NCBI GenBank assembly: GCA_041661965.1
Contig: JBAZTH010000002.1
Span: 372,001 to 436,000 of the forward strand
Length of the DNA: 64,000 bases
Direction: 5' to 3'
Origin: Candidatus Margulisiibacteriota bacterium
GTDB taxonomy: Bacteria; Margulisbacteria; WOR-1; O2-12-FULL-45-9; XYB2-FULL-48-7
Shown: positions 24,039 through 33,013 of the stretch, piece after piece
How positions within the stretch are numbered: the first letter of the stretch is position 1
How the letters are laid out: every line of letters starts with the position of its first letter
Notes under the pieces: model-generated
The model's database searches: none
What the model saw: only the letters and a program-made list of their open reading frames with translations
What the model was told of the DNA's origin: nothing
Position numbers and translations under genes: made by a program

Positions 24039-26596
24039 TGGCAAAAAAAGAAGAACAAGAAAAGTTGTTTACTCCGAAGATCTTGCAGACGACGATCGAA
24101 CACGAGATGAAGAGCTCCTACATCGATTACGCGATGTCGGTCATCGTTGGCCGCGCGCTTCCTGACGTCCGTGACGGTTTGAAGCCGGTCCATCGCCGAA
24201 TCTTATTCGCGATGGATGAATTAGGCCTCCAGCCCGGCAAGCCCCACAAGAAGTCGGCCAGGGTAGTCGGTGAAGTCTTAGGTAAGTACCATCCGCATGG
24301 CGATAGCGCTGTTTATGAATCGATGGTCCGCATGGCCCAGGAATTTTCGCTTCGTTACCCATTGGTTGATGGCCAGGGGAACTTTGGCAGCGTCGATGGA
24401 GACTCTGCGGCGGCGATGCGCTATACCGAAGCCAGGCTTAGCCATATCGCGGTAGAAATGATGGCCGATATCGACAAAGAAACCGTCGACTTTGGGCCAA
24501 ACTTCGACGAATCATTGCAGGAACCGTTAGTTTTACCGTCCCGTATTCCCAACCTGCTGGTCAACGGCTCTTCCGGGATCGCGGTCGGGATGGCGACGAA
24601 TATCCCGCCTCACAACCTGTCTGAAGTTGTCGATGGCATGTCGGTCCTGATCGATGAGCCGGAAACGCCGATCGAAGAATTGATGAAGATCGTTAAAGGA
24701 CCGGATTTCCCGACCGGCGGCCAGATCTGCGGCAAGCAGGGGATCAAAGACGGTTTTTCAACCGGCAGGGGACACCTGACCCTGCGCGCGAAGTTCGACG
24801 TTGAACGGGTGAAGGCCGGCAAAGAAGCGATCATCGTGACCGAGATCCCTTACCAGGTCAACAAGGCGGAATTGATCGAACAGATTGCCGACCATGTTAA
24901 GGAAAAAAGAATTTCCGGCATTTCCGACCTGCGCGACGAATCCGACCGTGACGGCATGCGTATTTATATTGAACTGAAGCGGGATGCTTCCCGCGATGTC
25001 GTGCTGAACCAGCTTTTCAAGCACACCAACATGCAAACCACCTTCGGGATCAACCTGGTCGCCCTGGTTCATGGGGAACCGAAGACCCTGAACTTAAAGG
25101 AGATGATGCAGCACTACTTGACCCATCGGGAAGAGGTAGTGACGCGGCGGACAAAATATGAACTGCGGCGGGCCGAAGAACAGGCCCATATTTTGGAAGG
25201 CTTGATGATCGCGGTTTCCAATATCGACGCCGTAATCGCGATAATCAAAAAGGCTAAGAATCCCGAAGACGCCCGCAGCGCCTTGATGGAAAAATTCAAG
25301 CTCTCAAAAATCCAGGCACAGGCGATCCTCGACTTGAAACTGCAGCGCCTGACCCAACTGGAAAGATTAAAGATCGAGGAAGAACTAAAAGCGCTGAAGA
25401 AGCTGATCGGAGAGTTAAAAGAGATTTTGGCCAGCCGGAAAAAGCTTCTCGGCCTAGTGAAAAAGGAACTGCTGCAGGTTAAAGAGAAGTTCGGCGATAA
25501 GCGGCGGACCGAAATCGTCAGCGCGGTTGAAGACGTCGATATCGAACAGCTGATCCCGGAAATGGAAGTCGTCGTTTTGATGACCCGGGACGGCTACGTG
25601 AAACGGGTCCCGGTTACCGCGTTCAAGGCGCAATTGCGCGGCGGTCGCGGGGTTTCCGGGATGAACACCCGGGAAGAAGACGAGATCGAGAACGTCTTTA
25701 CCGCCTCCACCCATGCCTTTGTCCTGTTCTTTACAAACAAGGGGCGGGTCTTCAAATTAAAGGTTTACGATCTTCCCGAAGCGAGCCGTGCCGGTAAAGG
25801 GCAGGCGATCGCCAATGTCCTTCAGGTCGGCTCGGGCGAGCAGGTGACCGCGACCGTTCAGGTCGAATCATTTGAAGAAGAAGATTCATTCCTGATCATG
25901 TCGACCAAAAAAGGAATGATCAAAAAAGTCAGCCTGGCCGATTTTGCCAATGTCAGGAGAAGCGGCATCATCGCCATCAAACTGCGGCCGGACGACGAGC
26001 TCGGCTGGGTGAAGAAAGGGGACGTCAAGCAGGAAATAATCCTGGGGACGGCGACCGGCATCATGATCCGCTTCAGCCAGAAAGATCTGCGGCCGATGGG
26101 GCGCGCGGCTTCCGGCGTGCGCGGGATCCGCTTGAACGGCAAGGACTATGTCGTCTCCATGGATATTATTGCCGACGGGGGAGACCTGCTGGCGATCTCG
26201 AAAGCCGGGTACGGCAAACGGATGAAGCTTGATGAGTTTTCTCCCCAGAACCGCGGCGGCAAAGGCCACATCGCGATTAAACTGCGCGAAGGGGATGAAG
26301 TTTCCCAGATGAAGATCATCCATCCTAAGGACGAACTTTTGTTTGTAACCGCTAAAGGGACGATGAGCCGGCAAACAGCGGCCGGCATTTCCGCCCAGGG
26401 GCGCTATGCCAAAGGGGTCAGGATCCAGCGGGTCGATGAAGGGGACTATGTTGTCGACCTGGCCCGGGTGATCAGCGACGAAGAGGCTGGCGAAGTGATC
26501 GAAAAGGCGGTCGAAGACGAAGAAAAGCGCAAAGAAGAGATCCGTCAGAAGATCAAAGAAGAGCGGGAAAAGCTCCCGATCAAGAAGAAACGATAA
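24038..26596 (+). CDS. gyrA: DNA gyrase subunit A
   Basis: An 852-residue subunit with catalytic Tyr in MRYTEARLSHIA, the winged-helix breakage domain and a six-bladed C-terminal wrapping domain. The GyrA-box lies in AQLRGGRGVSGM, close to the QRRGGKG of E. coli, supporting gyrase over topoisomerase IV; QNRGGKG occurs in a later blade. The last 40 residues are a charged Glu/Lys tail. It ends the dnaA-side run, followed by a terminator. Confidence 0.97.
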   Translation: MAKKEEQEKLFTPKILQTTIEHEMKSSYIDYAMSVIVGRALPDVRDGLKPVHRRILFAMDELGLQPGKPHKKSARVVGEVLGKYHPHGDSAVYESMVRMAQEFSLRYPLVDGQGNFGSVDGDSAAAMRYTEARLSHIAVEMMADIDKETVDFGPNFDESLQEPLVLPSRIPNLLVNGSSGIAVGMATNIPPHNLSEVVDGMSVLIDEPETPIEELMKIVKGPDFPTGGQICGKQGIKDGFSTGRGHLTLRAKFDVERVKAGKEAIIVTEIPYQVNKAELIEQIADHVKEKRISGISDLRDESDRDGMRIYIELKRDASRDVVLNQLFKHTNMQTTFGINLVALVHGEPKTLNLKEMMQHYLTHREEVVTRRTKYELRRAEEQAHILEGLMIAVSNIDAVIAIIKKAKNPEDARSALMEKFKLSKIQAQAILDLKLQRLTQLERLKIEEELKALKKLIGELKEILASRKKLLGLVKKELLQVKEKFGDKRRTEIVSAVEDVDIEQLIPEMEVVVLMTRDGYVKRVPVTAFKAQLRGGRGVSGMNTREEDEIENVFTASTHAFVLFFTNKGRVFKLKVYDLPEASRAGKGQAIANVLQVGSGEQVTATVQVESFEEEDSFLIMSTKKGMIKKVSLADFANVRRSGIIAIKLRPDDELGWVKKGDVKQEIILGTATGIMIRFSQKDLRPMGRAASGVRGIRLNGKDYVVSMDIIADGGDLLAISKAGYGKRMKLDEFSPQNRGGKGHIAIKLREGDEVSQMKIIHPKDELLFVTAKGTMSRQTAAGISAQGRYAKGVRIQRVDEGDYVVDLARVISDEEAGEVIEKAVEDEEKRKEEIRQKIKEEREKLPIKKKR

Positions 26597-26630
26597 AAAA
26601 GCCCTCCCCTTAAAAAAGGGAGGGCTTAAA
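26597..26630. terminator. bidirectional terminator after gyrA
   Basis: AAGCCCTCCC (26599-26608) pairs with GGGAGGGCTT (26618-26627), a 10-bp stem. A run of A precedes it and becomes a U-tract for the minus-strand gene; TTAAATTATT follows on the plus strand. It serves both convergent genes. Confidence 0.85.
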
Positions 26631-27071
26631 TTATTGGGCGGCTTTAACGGCGAAACTCTTTAATTTGGCCTTATCCAGATAGCCTTCATATTTCAAGAAG
26701 ATCGAACCATTGGGCCGCAAGATAACGATCGTCGGATGTTCCGTTACCCCATAATAAACCGCTGCTTGCGGATCTTCGGTGACGTTGATCGCCCGGAAAA
26801 AGGCCACGTTCCTCGCTTCTTTGGCCAACTCACTTGAAACAAACGCGGCCAGGTCGGATTCCCCTTCTCCTTTTTGATATAAGGTTAGGACCTTGGGAAG
26901 CTTGCCGACTTTTTCTCCTTCGACCGACACCGATTTTGTTTCCGGGGTCCCGGCCGCCAGCTGGATCTCGGGCTCTTTTTTGCCGATATTCCCCAGGGCG
27001 AAGATGGCGACGATGATCGCGGCAATGACTACGGCGGCTATTAACAGATTAACCAACAAATTTTTATTCAT
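26631..27071 (-). CDS. membrane-anchored thioredoxin-like protein without CxxC
   Basis: A 146-residue protein with one N-terminal transmembrane helix (8-28), a 25-residue linker, and a thioredoxin-like domain: VLTLYQKGEG at the first strand, VAFFRAINVTEDPQAAVYYGV, and the cis-Pro segment TEHPTIVILRPNG. The redox CxxC is missing; the equivalent place reads QKGEGESD. It is probably periplasmic and not a disulfide reductase. It has its own -10 (TATAAT on minus at 27095-27100) and an AGAGGTG site. It sits beyond gcvPA, separated by 45 bases. Confidence 0.7.
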   Translation of the reverse strand: MNKNLLVNLLIAAVVIAAIIVAIFALGNIGKKEPEIQLAAGTPETKSVSVEGEKVGKLPKVLTLYQKGEGESDLAAFVSSELAKEARNVAFFRAINVTEDPQAAVYYGVTEHPTIVILRPNGSIFLKYEGYLDKAKLKSFAVKAAQ

Positions 27072-27116
27072 AAAAGCACCTCTAATAAAATCTGATTATA
27101 CCATTTCCGGGGCGGC

Positions 27117-28313
27117 TTAGGAAAGTTCGGCCAGCAAATCGTCCAATTGCTGGCGGCCGGCCAGTTCAGTTACGCAGATCAAGCGATAGCCATTGAGCGC
27201 CGGGTAAAGAGGGGCCAGGTCAAGTCCGATCGGCTTTTCAGTTTTAACGACAAATTCTTTAAAAGTCCGGGCCGTCGGGAAAGCCAGCTTGTCGGCGGGC
27301 AAAGCCCCCTTCACGTAATTGCTTTTTTGCAGCGAGAGTTCGGCAACTTTTTTTAACCCGGTCTTGCCGAGCAAAGAAAGATAAATGGTCGCCGCCAGAG
27401 CGCAAAGCGCCTCATTGCTGCAGATGTTGGAGGTCGCCCTTTCGCGGCGAATATGCTGTTCCCGGGTCGAGAGAGTAAGAACGAACCCCCGCTGGCCGTC
27501 AAGGTCGACCGTTTCGCCGACGACCCTTCCCGGCATCTGGCGGACGAAAGCTTTCTTAACCGCGAAGATCCCTAAACCGGGACCGCCAAAGTTTTGAGCG
27601 TTCCCCAAGGCTTGCCCCTCCGCGATGACGATATCCGCGCCGTATTCTCCCGGCGGGGTTAAAAGTCCGAGCGAGATCGGATCGACCGCGACGATAAACA
27701 AACCGCCGGCGGCGTGGATCTTATCGGCCAAGTCCGCGACGCTTTCGATGTTGCCAAAAAAGTTCGGCTGTTGCAGGATAAAACAGGCGCCGGCCTCATT
27801 AACCCCCGGTGATTTGGCGGTCAGACCGCTCTGATGCTCAATTTCACGAAGCGGGAGGTCGGCCGCCCGGCAATAAGTCCGCAGGACTTCCCGGTAATAG
27901 GGATTGACGGCCGTAGAAACGACCACTTCTTTGCGGCCGGTCAGGCGGACAGCCATAAAGGCGGCCTCGGCCAGGGCGGTGGCTCCGTCGTACATCGAGG
28001 CGTTAGCGACTTCCATTCCGGTGAGAGCGCAAACCATGGATTGGTACTCGTAGATCGCCTGAAGGGTCCCCTGGCTGGCTTCCGCTTGATAGGGGGTATA
28101 AGCGGTGTAAAACTCTGGCCGCGCGACCAGATGCTTGACGGCGCTGGGGACAAAATGATTGTAGATCCCGCCCCCCAGAAATGAGGGGCGATCGTTATTG
28201 GCGCTTTGTTCAGCCAATGCAGACAAGAGCTCCGGCTCGCTCAAGGGGTGCGGGAGGGATAAAAGGGCCTTGAGCTTGACCGAGGCCGGAATGTCGGCGA
28301 AAAGATCGCTCAC
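27117..28313 (-). CDS. gcvPA: glycine dehydrogenase (decarboxylating) subunit 1
   Basis: A 398-residue P1 subunit of split glycine decarboxylase, shorter than the usual 440 or so. It begins MSDLFADIPASVKLKALL and contains FLGGGIYNHFVPSAV, YTPYQAEASQGTLQAIYEYQ and ANASMYDGATALAEA, all typical. P1 pairs with PLP-binding P2 (gcvPB) to decarboxylate glycine and load the lipoyl arm of GcvH. gcvPB is not next to it or anywhere in this window. The start overlaps gcvH by 4 bases. Confidence 0.93.
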   Translation of the reverse strand: MSDLFADIPASVKLKALLSLPHPLSEPELLSALAEQSANNDRPSFLGGGIYNHFVPSAVKHLVARPEFYTAYTPYQAEASQGTLQAIYEYQSMVCALTGMEVANASMYDGATALAEAAFMAVRLTGRKEVVVSTAVNPYYREVLRTYCRAADLPLREIEHQSGLTAKSPGVNEAGACFILQQPNFFGNIESVADLADKIHAAGGLFIVAVDPISLGLLTPPGEYGADIVIAEGQALGNAQNFGGPGLGIFAVKKAFVRQMPGRVVGETVDLDGQRGFVLTLSTREQHIRRERATSNICSNEALCALAATIYLSLLGKTGLKKVAELSLQKSNYVKGALPADKLAFPTARTFKEFVVKTEKPIGLDLAPLYPALNGYRLICVTELAGRQQLDDLLAELS

Positions 28314-28687
28314 GACAAGGTTTTTTGGTAGTCAGCGGCTGACAGCAGGTTGTTCAAGTCGGCCGGGTTAGCCGGATTAAGCTTGATCATCCAACCGTCA
28401 GCATAAGGCGCTTTGTTAACCAGGGCCGAATTCCCTTCCAACGCACCGTTGGCCTCAACAACCGTGCCATTGATCGGAGAATAAAGGCTGGAAACCGATT
28501 TGACTGACTCGACGACGCCGAATTCTTTGCCGGCGATCAGTTCTTTGCCGACCGGCGGGAGCTCAACGTAGACCACGTCACCTAAAGAATCCTGGGCGTA
28601 ATCGGTAATCCCGACGGTCACCAGGCCGCCGTCCAGTTTGGCCCACTCATGGTCTTTGGTATATTTCAGATTTTCAGGGTAATTCAT
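28310..28687 (-). CDS. gcvH: glycine cleavage system H protein
   Basis: A 125-residue lipoyl carrier. It has KYTKDHEWAKLDGG near the start and VESVKSVSSLYSP with the lipoylated Lys, then NSALVNKAPYADGWMIKL. It shuttles the aminomethyl group between the P and T proteins. Overlaps the upstream small membrane gene and downstream gcvPA by 4 bases each. Confidence 0.95.
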   Translation of the reverse strand: MNYPENLKYTKDHEWAKLDGGLVTVGITDYAQDSLGDVVYVELPPVGKELIAGKEFGVVESVKSVSSLYSPINGTVVEANGALEGNSALVNKAPYADGWMIKLNPANPADLNNLLSAADYQKTLS

Positions 28688-28962
28688 GCCTTCTCCATAT
28701 CTTTAATAGTTTTTTTAGCGAAATAAAAAGCCAGTCCGCTGACGACGATTCGGATCAGGCTGTCGGAATAACGATCGACCAGCATTTTCTTTTGGTAGTA
28801 GAGGTCGAGATTTTGTTCGTTGAGCCCTTCGGACGCCTGGTCGGCGGGTAGCGGGGCCCGGCCGAACGAAGTGACGATGGTATTGGCGAGATCAACAACC
28901 CCCCAGAGGAGAAAGAAAAGGGCGGCCAGCGAAAGCAGATAATAGTAGAGTTTTTTTTCCAT
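28684..28962 (-). CDS. hypothetical two-helix membrane protein in gcv operon
   Basis: A 92-residue protein placed between gcvT and gcvH. A first transmembrane helix (about 6-28) is followed by a polar loop with many acidic residues and NLDLYYQKKML, then a second hydrophobic helix (about 68-82) and a basic end. No family recognised. Its start lies 4 bases beyond the gcvT stop and its end overlaps gcvH, so it is co-expressed with the glycine-cleavage genes; whether it has a role there is unknown. Confidence 0.65.
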   Translation of the reverse strand: MEKKLYYYLLSLAALFFLLWGVVDLANTIVTSFGRAPLPADQASEGLNEQNLDLYYQKKMLVDRYSDSLIRIVVSGLAFYFAKKTIKDMEKA

Positions 28963-28966
28963 GAAC

Positions 28967-30004
28967 TTATTTTACTCTTTTATAAAACGCTTTGTCAACA
29001 ATCGCTGCTGGCTGGGCTGTGCCGCGAATTTCGATGAAAACCTTGTCAGATAGGCTAGAGAGATAGGCCATAGCGATCGGGCGTTTGAAGGTTGGGGAAA
29101 ATGTCCCGCTGGTGACCACTCCGAGAGAGGCCCCTTTTTCATTGACTACGGCATTCCCTTGGCGGGGGATCGCGCGCCCTTCTAGTTCAAGTCCGACAAG
29201 CTGCCTTTGCGGGGGCTTAAGCAGCGCTTCCCGTCCGATAAAGGCCCCTTTGTCTAATTTTACGGCCCAAGCATAGCCCGCCTCGATGGGGGTGGTTGAG
29301 TCGTCATATTCATGGCCGTAAAGAGGGAGCCCCGCTTCCAGCCGCAGGGTGTCGCGCGCTCCGAGGCCGCACGGTTGTAGGCCAAGGGCCAGAAATTTAT
29401 GCCAATAGTCGGCGCAGAGAGTTTTGGGGAGAACGATCTCCGCTCCATCTTCGCCGGTATACCCGGTTCTGGAAAGGATGAGCTGGCCCAAGATTAAAGT
29501 GTGATTTCGCTTAAGCCCGGCCAAAGTTGTATTAAGCGCTTTTTCAACCAGCGCGATAGCGGCCGGACCCTGGATAGAAAGCATCGCTTGATCGTTCATT
29601 TGATTGATAGTCACATTATTGGCGCGGTGGCTGGTCAGCCAGGCAATGACTTTATCGGTGTTGCTGGCGTTGCAGATGATCATGTAATGATCGGCAAAAC
29701 GATATATCAGAATATCATCGACCGCTCCGCCCTGCTCGTTGCAGAGGACCGCGTACTGGCCTTGCCCGACAGCTAGGCGGGAAGCGTCATTGGTCGCGAC
29801 CGATTGGATAAAAGGCAAGGCGTTAGCCCCTTCAATCCGCAGCAGTCCCATATGCCCGATATCGAAAAGCCCGGCTTGCTCCCGGACCGCCCGGTGCTCT
29901 TCGATGATCCCCTTGTAAGAGACCGGCATTTCCCAGCCGCCGAAGGGGACCATTTTGGCTCCGAGGGCCAAGTGGTCATTAAATAAAATTGTGCGCTTTA
30001 GCAT
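28967..30004 (-). CDS. gcvT: aminomethyltransferase (glycine cleavage T protein)
   Basis: ATG 30004 starts MLKRTILFNDHLALGAKMV, the normal GcvT N-terminus; the 28 codons above it run through the promoter. The 345-residue protein has VPFGGWEMPVSY, HRAVREQAGLFDIGHMG and GYTGEDGAEI. It transfers the methylene carbon from the H-protein arm to tetrahydrofolate, feeding FolD. The -10 lies 6 nt before the ATG. No glycine riboswitch can fit in the short upstream gap. Confidence 0.95.
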   Translation of the reverse strand: MLKRTILFNDHLALGAKMVPFGGWEMPVSYKGIIEEHRAVREQAGLFDIGHMGLLRIEGANALPFIQSVATNDASRLAVGQGQYAVLCNEQGGAVDDILIYRFADHYMIICNASNTDKVIAWLTSHRANNVTINQMNDQAMLSIQGPAAIALVEKALNTTLAGLKRNHTLILGQLILSRTGYTGEDGAEIVLPKTLCADYWHKFLALGLQPCGLGARDTLRLEAGLPLYGHEYDDSTTPIEAGYAWAVKLDKGAFIGREALLKPPQRQLVGLELEGRAIPRQGNAVVNEKGASLGVVTSGTFSPTFKRPIAMAYLSSLSDKVFIEIRGTAQPAAIVDKAFYKRVK

Positions 30005-30010
30005 GATCTT

Positions 30011-30039
30011 ATTATATACCTTTTCTGAAATTCTGTTAA
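30011..30039 (-). promoter_or_regulatory. promoter of gcvT operon
   Basis: On the minus strand TTAACA (30034-30039), 17-bp spacer, TATAAT (30011-30016), then exactly 6 nt to the gcvT ATG. It predicts a leaderless transcript. Confidence 0.65.
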
Positions 30040-30050
30040 GAAAATGACGA

Positions 30051-30056
30051 TATACA
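30051..30056 (+). promoter_or_regulatory. possible -10 of the 30063 gene
   Basis: TATACA lies exactly 6 nt before ATG 30063. No good -35 is seen, so this is weaker than the gcvT promoter it opposes. Confidence 0.4.
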
Positions 30057-30062
30057 TACGAG

Positions 30063-31217
30063 ATGGCCATCGAAACACTTAGAGCCAAGATTGAAAGATC
30101 GGTCCGCCGCCGGGCGTTAAAAACGCTTTTTCCTAAGGCCGGGCCGGAACTACTGGAAAAAGCCCAGGCATATCAATACGCCATTCTTGGCGACAACGCC
30201 GGCTATTCTTTGGGGATGTATAATCCCGCGACTAAAACTCTTTTTACCGACGAAAAAGTTGCTTTTGGGCTTCCGGCCGAAAAACTCCGCCAATTTTCAA
30301 CGGTTTTTGCCATTCAAAGTCACAGCAACCGGGCAATGTACATTGTCGAGAAAGACGGCAAGGTTTCCGAATTCAAAGGGAAAACCCCCTTTCAGTTTTA
30401 TCCGGGAAAACGGAACCTAAACTCGGGCGATCCGGAAGGGCTCCTTTCTTTGGCGGCGGCCAGAAATGAAGTCAAGGGGCTTAGCCTCATCGGCGAATTA
30501 GAAGCCGAAGCGGTTGATTTAGGGGCGTTGTTTCCTGCTTACGATGGATACGCCCAGTTGTATCGCTCAGGCAAAGAGGGGAAATATTATCCCTGGTTGC
30601 GGCTTGATTCCCGTCCCGGCGTGACGAGGACTTTGGCGGAATTAGAAGGAAAAACGCTCGCGCAATTTCTTCATGAAAGCGGCGAACGGCTGGGCCGGCA
30701 ACTGCGCAAACTTCATAAGGCCGGTTACACCCTGCATAATCCCTGGCGGGAGGGAACAGTCGGCCGTGAGACGGTCAGAAAGCCGCTCTGGTACTCTTCT
30801 TTGCATTCGGCCAATGTCGAGATCCACGGGAACCTGATCGATCCGGAAGGGATGCGGACCTTTGCGGAGGCGGAACAAACTTTCTGGCGGCGGCTGGCGG
30901 CCGAACCGACGGCCATCTCGGCTAAAGAAAGAAGTTGCTTTGAAGCAGGGAAAGTTTCGGTCCATTACTATTCGCGCCTTTGCGATATCCAGCGGTTCTT
31001 TGGCGGAACGCATCGCCTGGAAAAATCGATCGCCGGGGTTTTGGGGAAAGACAGTTTTATCGCGCTGCTGAAAGGGTTCCTGGCCGGTTATTATGATGGC
31101 TACCAGGCCAAAGAAAAGATCGACCAAGTCATTCTCGGGTTCAATCCGCCGCCAACGATCAAACGGATCGATCTTAGCCGAACGAATCACATCTTACGAC
31201 AGTTGGAAGCGGCTTAA
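30063..31217 (+). CDS. hypothetical protein, possible kinase-like fold
   Basis: A 384-residue soluble protein I do not recognise. The N-terminal 100 residues are mixed alpha/beta with no signal peptide. Around 215-265 there is ERLGRQLRKLHKAGYTLH, then LHSANVEIHG and NLIDPEGM, an arrangement that faintly recalls the catalytic loop and metal-binding Asp of kinase-fold phosphotransferases (HxxN...D.EG). The C-terminus is helical. The -10 at 30051-30056 suggests a leaderless message. It converges with hisC. Function is not assigned; the kinase resemblance is only a visual match. Confidence 0.7.
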   Translation: MAIETLRAKIERSVRRRALKTLFPKAGPELLEKAQAYQYAILGDNAGYSLGMYNPATKTLFTDEKVAFGLPAEKLRQFSTVFAIQSHSNRAMYIVEKDGKVSEFKGKTPFQFYPGKRNLNSGDPEGLLSLAAARNEVKGLSLIGELEAEAVDLGALFPAYDGYAQLYRSGKEGKYYPWLRLDSRPGVTRTLAELEGKTLAQFLHESGERLGRQLRKLHKAGYTLHNPWREGTVGRETVRKPLWYSSLHSANVEIHGNLIDPEGMRTFAEAEQTFWRRLAAEPTAISAKERSCFEAGKVSVHYYSRLCDIQRFFGGTHRLEKSIAGVLGKDSFIALLKGFLAGYYDGYQAKEKIDQVILGFNPPPTIKRIDLSRTNHILRQLEAA

Positions 31218-32275
31218 AGCAGCGCTTTTAACAAAGCGATAAAACGATCGTTCTGCCCCTTGGTCCCGATCGAAACCCGGACCGCCTCCGGAAACCCAAA
31301 CGAGGTTAGGGGCCGAACGCTAACTCCCCGCGCCAGCAGCTCCCGGCAAAAATCGGTGGCCGGTTTTTTAATATTAACAAAAACGAAGTTGGCTTCGGTC
31401 TTAATATATTCCACGCCAAGGAGAGCAAAGGCCGCGTAGAGTTGTTTTTTCCCTGCCTCATTGTTCTTCAAGGTTTTTTCTAAGAAACGCTTGTCTCCCA
31501 GGGCCGCTTCCGCCGCCGCTTGCGCCGGGCGATTGACGTTAAAAGGAAGTTTCGTCTTGAAAAGCGGGGCGGTCAATTCCGGCCGGGCCAAGCCGTAACC
31601 GACCCGTAAGCCGGCCAGGCCGTAATATTTAGAGAAGGTCCGAAGGACGATGACATTGGCGAACCGCTTGAGCAATTCCACCGATTTGGGGAAGTCCGGA
31701 GCCGTTGAGAATTCGGCATAGGCCTCATCGATCACGACCAAGACTTCCGGCGGCACCTTTGAAAGAAAAGCGGCCAATTCCGTTGTCGAGAGATAGCTCC
31801 CGGTCGGGTTGTGCGGATTAGTCAAAAAGATCAGCTTGGTCCGACCGGTAATAGCGGCCGCGATTGCCGGGAGGTCTTGCCGGTTGTTATTCAGCGGGAC
31901 GAAAACCGGCCGGCCGTCGAGCAGGCGGGTGACGAATTCGTATAAGCTGAAACTGTTCCGGCAGATGATCGCTTCCTCGCCGGCGGAAAGAAAAGCGGTC
32001 GTGATCATCAGCATGATCTCGTCGGAGCCGTTGCCGACGACGATCGAGTCGGCGGTCAGGCCAAACGACTCGGCCAGCTTATTTCGCAAGGAGAGCGCTT
32101 GTTGGTCAGGATAAACCTGGGAGCGGCCGGCCGCTTGCTTTAAGGCGTCAATGGCTTTGGGTGAAGGACCGAAAGGATTTTCGTTCGAGGCGAGTTTGAT
32201 CGCTTTGGGATCGCTCGGAGTTTTCCCCGGGACGTAATCTTTTAGTTGACCGATTGCTTCGCGGATCAACCCCAT
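31214..32275 (-). CDS. hisC: histidinol-phosphate aminotransferase
   Basis: A 353-residue class I/II PLP enzyme with LASNENPFGPSPKAIDAL near the start, GNGSDEIM, NPHNPTGSYL, DEAYAEF and FSKYYGLAGLRVGYG, whose Lys holds PLP. HisC forms histidinol phosphate in histidine synthesis and can transaminate other aromatic acids. No other his gene is nearby, so an aromatic aminotransferase role is possible. The start overlaps the stop of the next minus-strand gene by one base. Confidence 0.88.
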   Translation of the reverse strand: MGLIREAIGQLKDYVPGKTPSDPKAIKLASNENPFGPSPKAIDALKQAAGRSQVYPDQQALSLRNKLAESFGLTADSIVVGNGSDEIMLMITTAFLSAGEEAIICRNSFSLYEFVTRLLDGRPVFVPLNNNRQDLPAIAAAITGRTKLIFLTNPHNPTGSYLSTTELAAFLSKVPPEVLVVIDEAYAEFSTAPDFPKSVELLKRFANVIVLRTFSKYYGLAGLRVGYGLARPELTAPLFKTKLPFNVNRPAQAAAEAALGDKRFLEKTLKNNEAGKKQLYAAFALLGVEYIKTEANFVFVNIKKPATDFCRELLARGVSVRPLTSFGFPEAVRVSIGTKGQNDRFIALLKALL

Positions 32276-33000
32276 TAGATCGGGTTCGCCCAGCTAAAAC
32301 CGATCAGGACCGAGCGCTGGTCTTTCGCGGTAGTTGAATCCAAGACGTTAAGCCCGTTGATGTTCAGGCAAAAGATCGGGGTAAAATAGATCCGCATCCC
32401 GGCGTTAAGCTGGGAAAGGTTCTCCCCGAGCATGAAATCACCGACCAGAATAAAAGTGTCGGCGGTCGGGAATTCCCCTCCTAAGACGCCGTAAGGCCGG
32501 AATTTATAATTGGGGAAATCCGCCATGAAGCCGAAGGTCATCTTCGGCCCCTGTTTAAAATATTTGGTCGCGACCATGTAGACATCGGTCTGGGTGTAGG
32601 AAAAGAGATTCTCCACCCCAAGGGCGACCTTGAGCGGATAAGAATCCTCGTCCGCCGACAACGAAAGTTTCATATTAACAAAAACCCCTTCGCGCAGTTT
32701 GTTGGTTACCCGGTCGTTGCCGCCGACGATCCCCAGCTCCAACCCGTGAAATGAACCCATGTTCATGTAGTAATAAAGAACGGAGTCGGCCGTACCCGAG
32801 GAAAGGGAGGTCGTAGTCGAGCCGTAGCTCATGCCAAGGTTGTAGTTTTTATACGGCACGACGTCGGCGGCCGGGATCCGGACAAGCCCCGAGGGCCCGT
32901 TAAAGGTTGAGGTTGGAAAAACGTTCGGGAACGCGAAGCCGGCGCTCGCCGAACAAAGAACAAGCCAGAGCAGAGAGACACGCATTAAAGTATGCTTCAT
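32275..33000 (-). CDS. predicted outer-membrane beta-barrel protein
   Basis: ATG 33000 follows AAAGGAG and gives 241 residues with a signal peptide (MKHTLMRVSLLWLVLCSASA). The mature part begins FPTSTFNGPSGLVRIPAADV, resembling YjbH-like outer-membrane proteins, and continues with alternating amphipathic strands (GLELGIVGG, KVALGVENLF, GEFPTADTFILVGD) up to a C-terminal strand. It probably forms a barrel in the outer membrane. It sits between a glycosyltransferase and hisC. The listed frame extends 53 codons further upstream, but those overlap the glycosyltransferase gene. Confidence 0.7.
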   Translation of the reverse strand: MKHTLMRVSLLWLVLCSASAGFAFPNVFPTSTFNGPSGLVRIPAADVVPYKNYNLGMSYGSTTTSLSSGTADSVLYYYMNMGSFHGLELGIVGGNDRVTNKLREGVFVNMKLSLSADEDSYPLKVALGVENLFSYTQTDVYMVATKYFKQGPKMTFGFMADFPNYKFRPYGVLGGEFPTADTFILVGDFMLGENLSQLNAGMRIYFTPIFCLNINGLNVLDSTTAKDQRSVLIGFSWANPI

Positions 33001-33013
33001 TTGGTTTCTCCTT

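Noticed and set aside
30005..30062. Glycine riboswitch upstream of gcvT
   Set aside because: The 58-base gap is filled by two divergent promoters and has no room for an aptamer.
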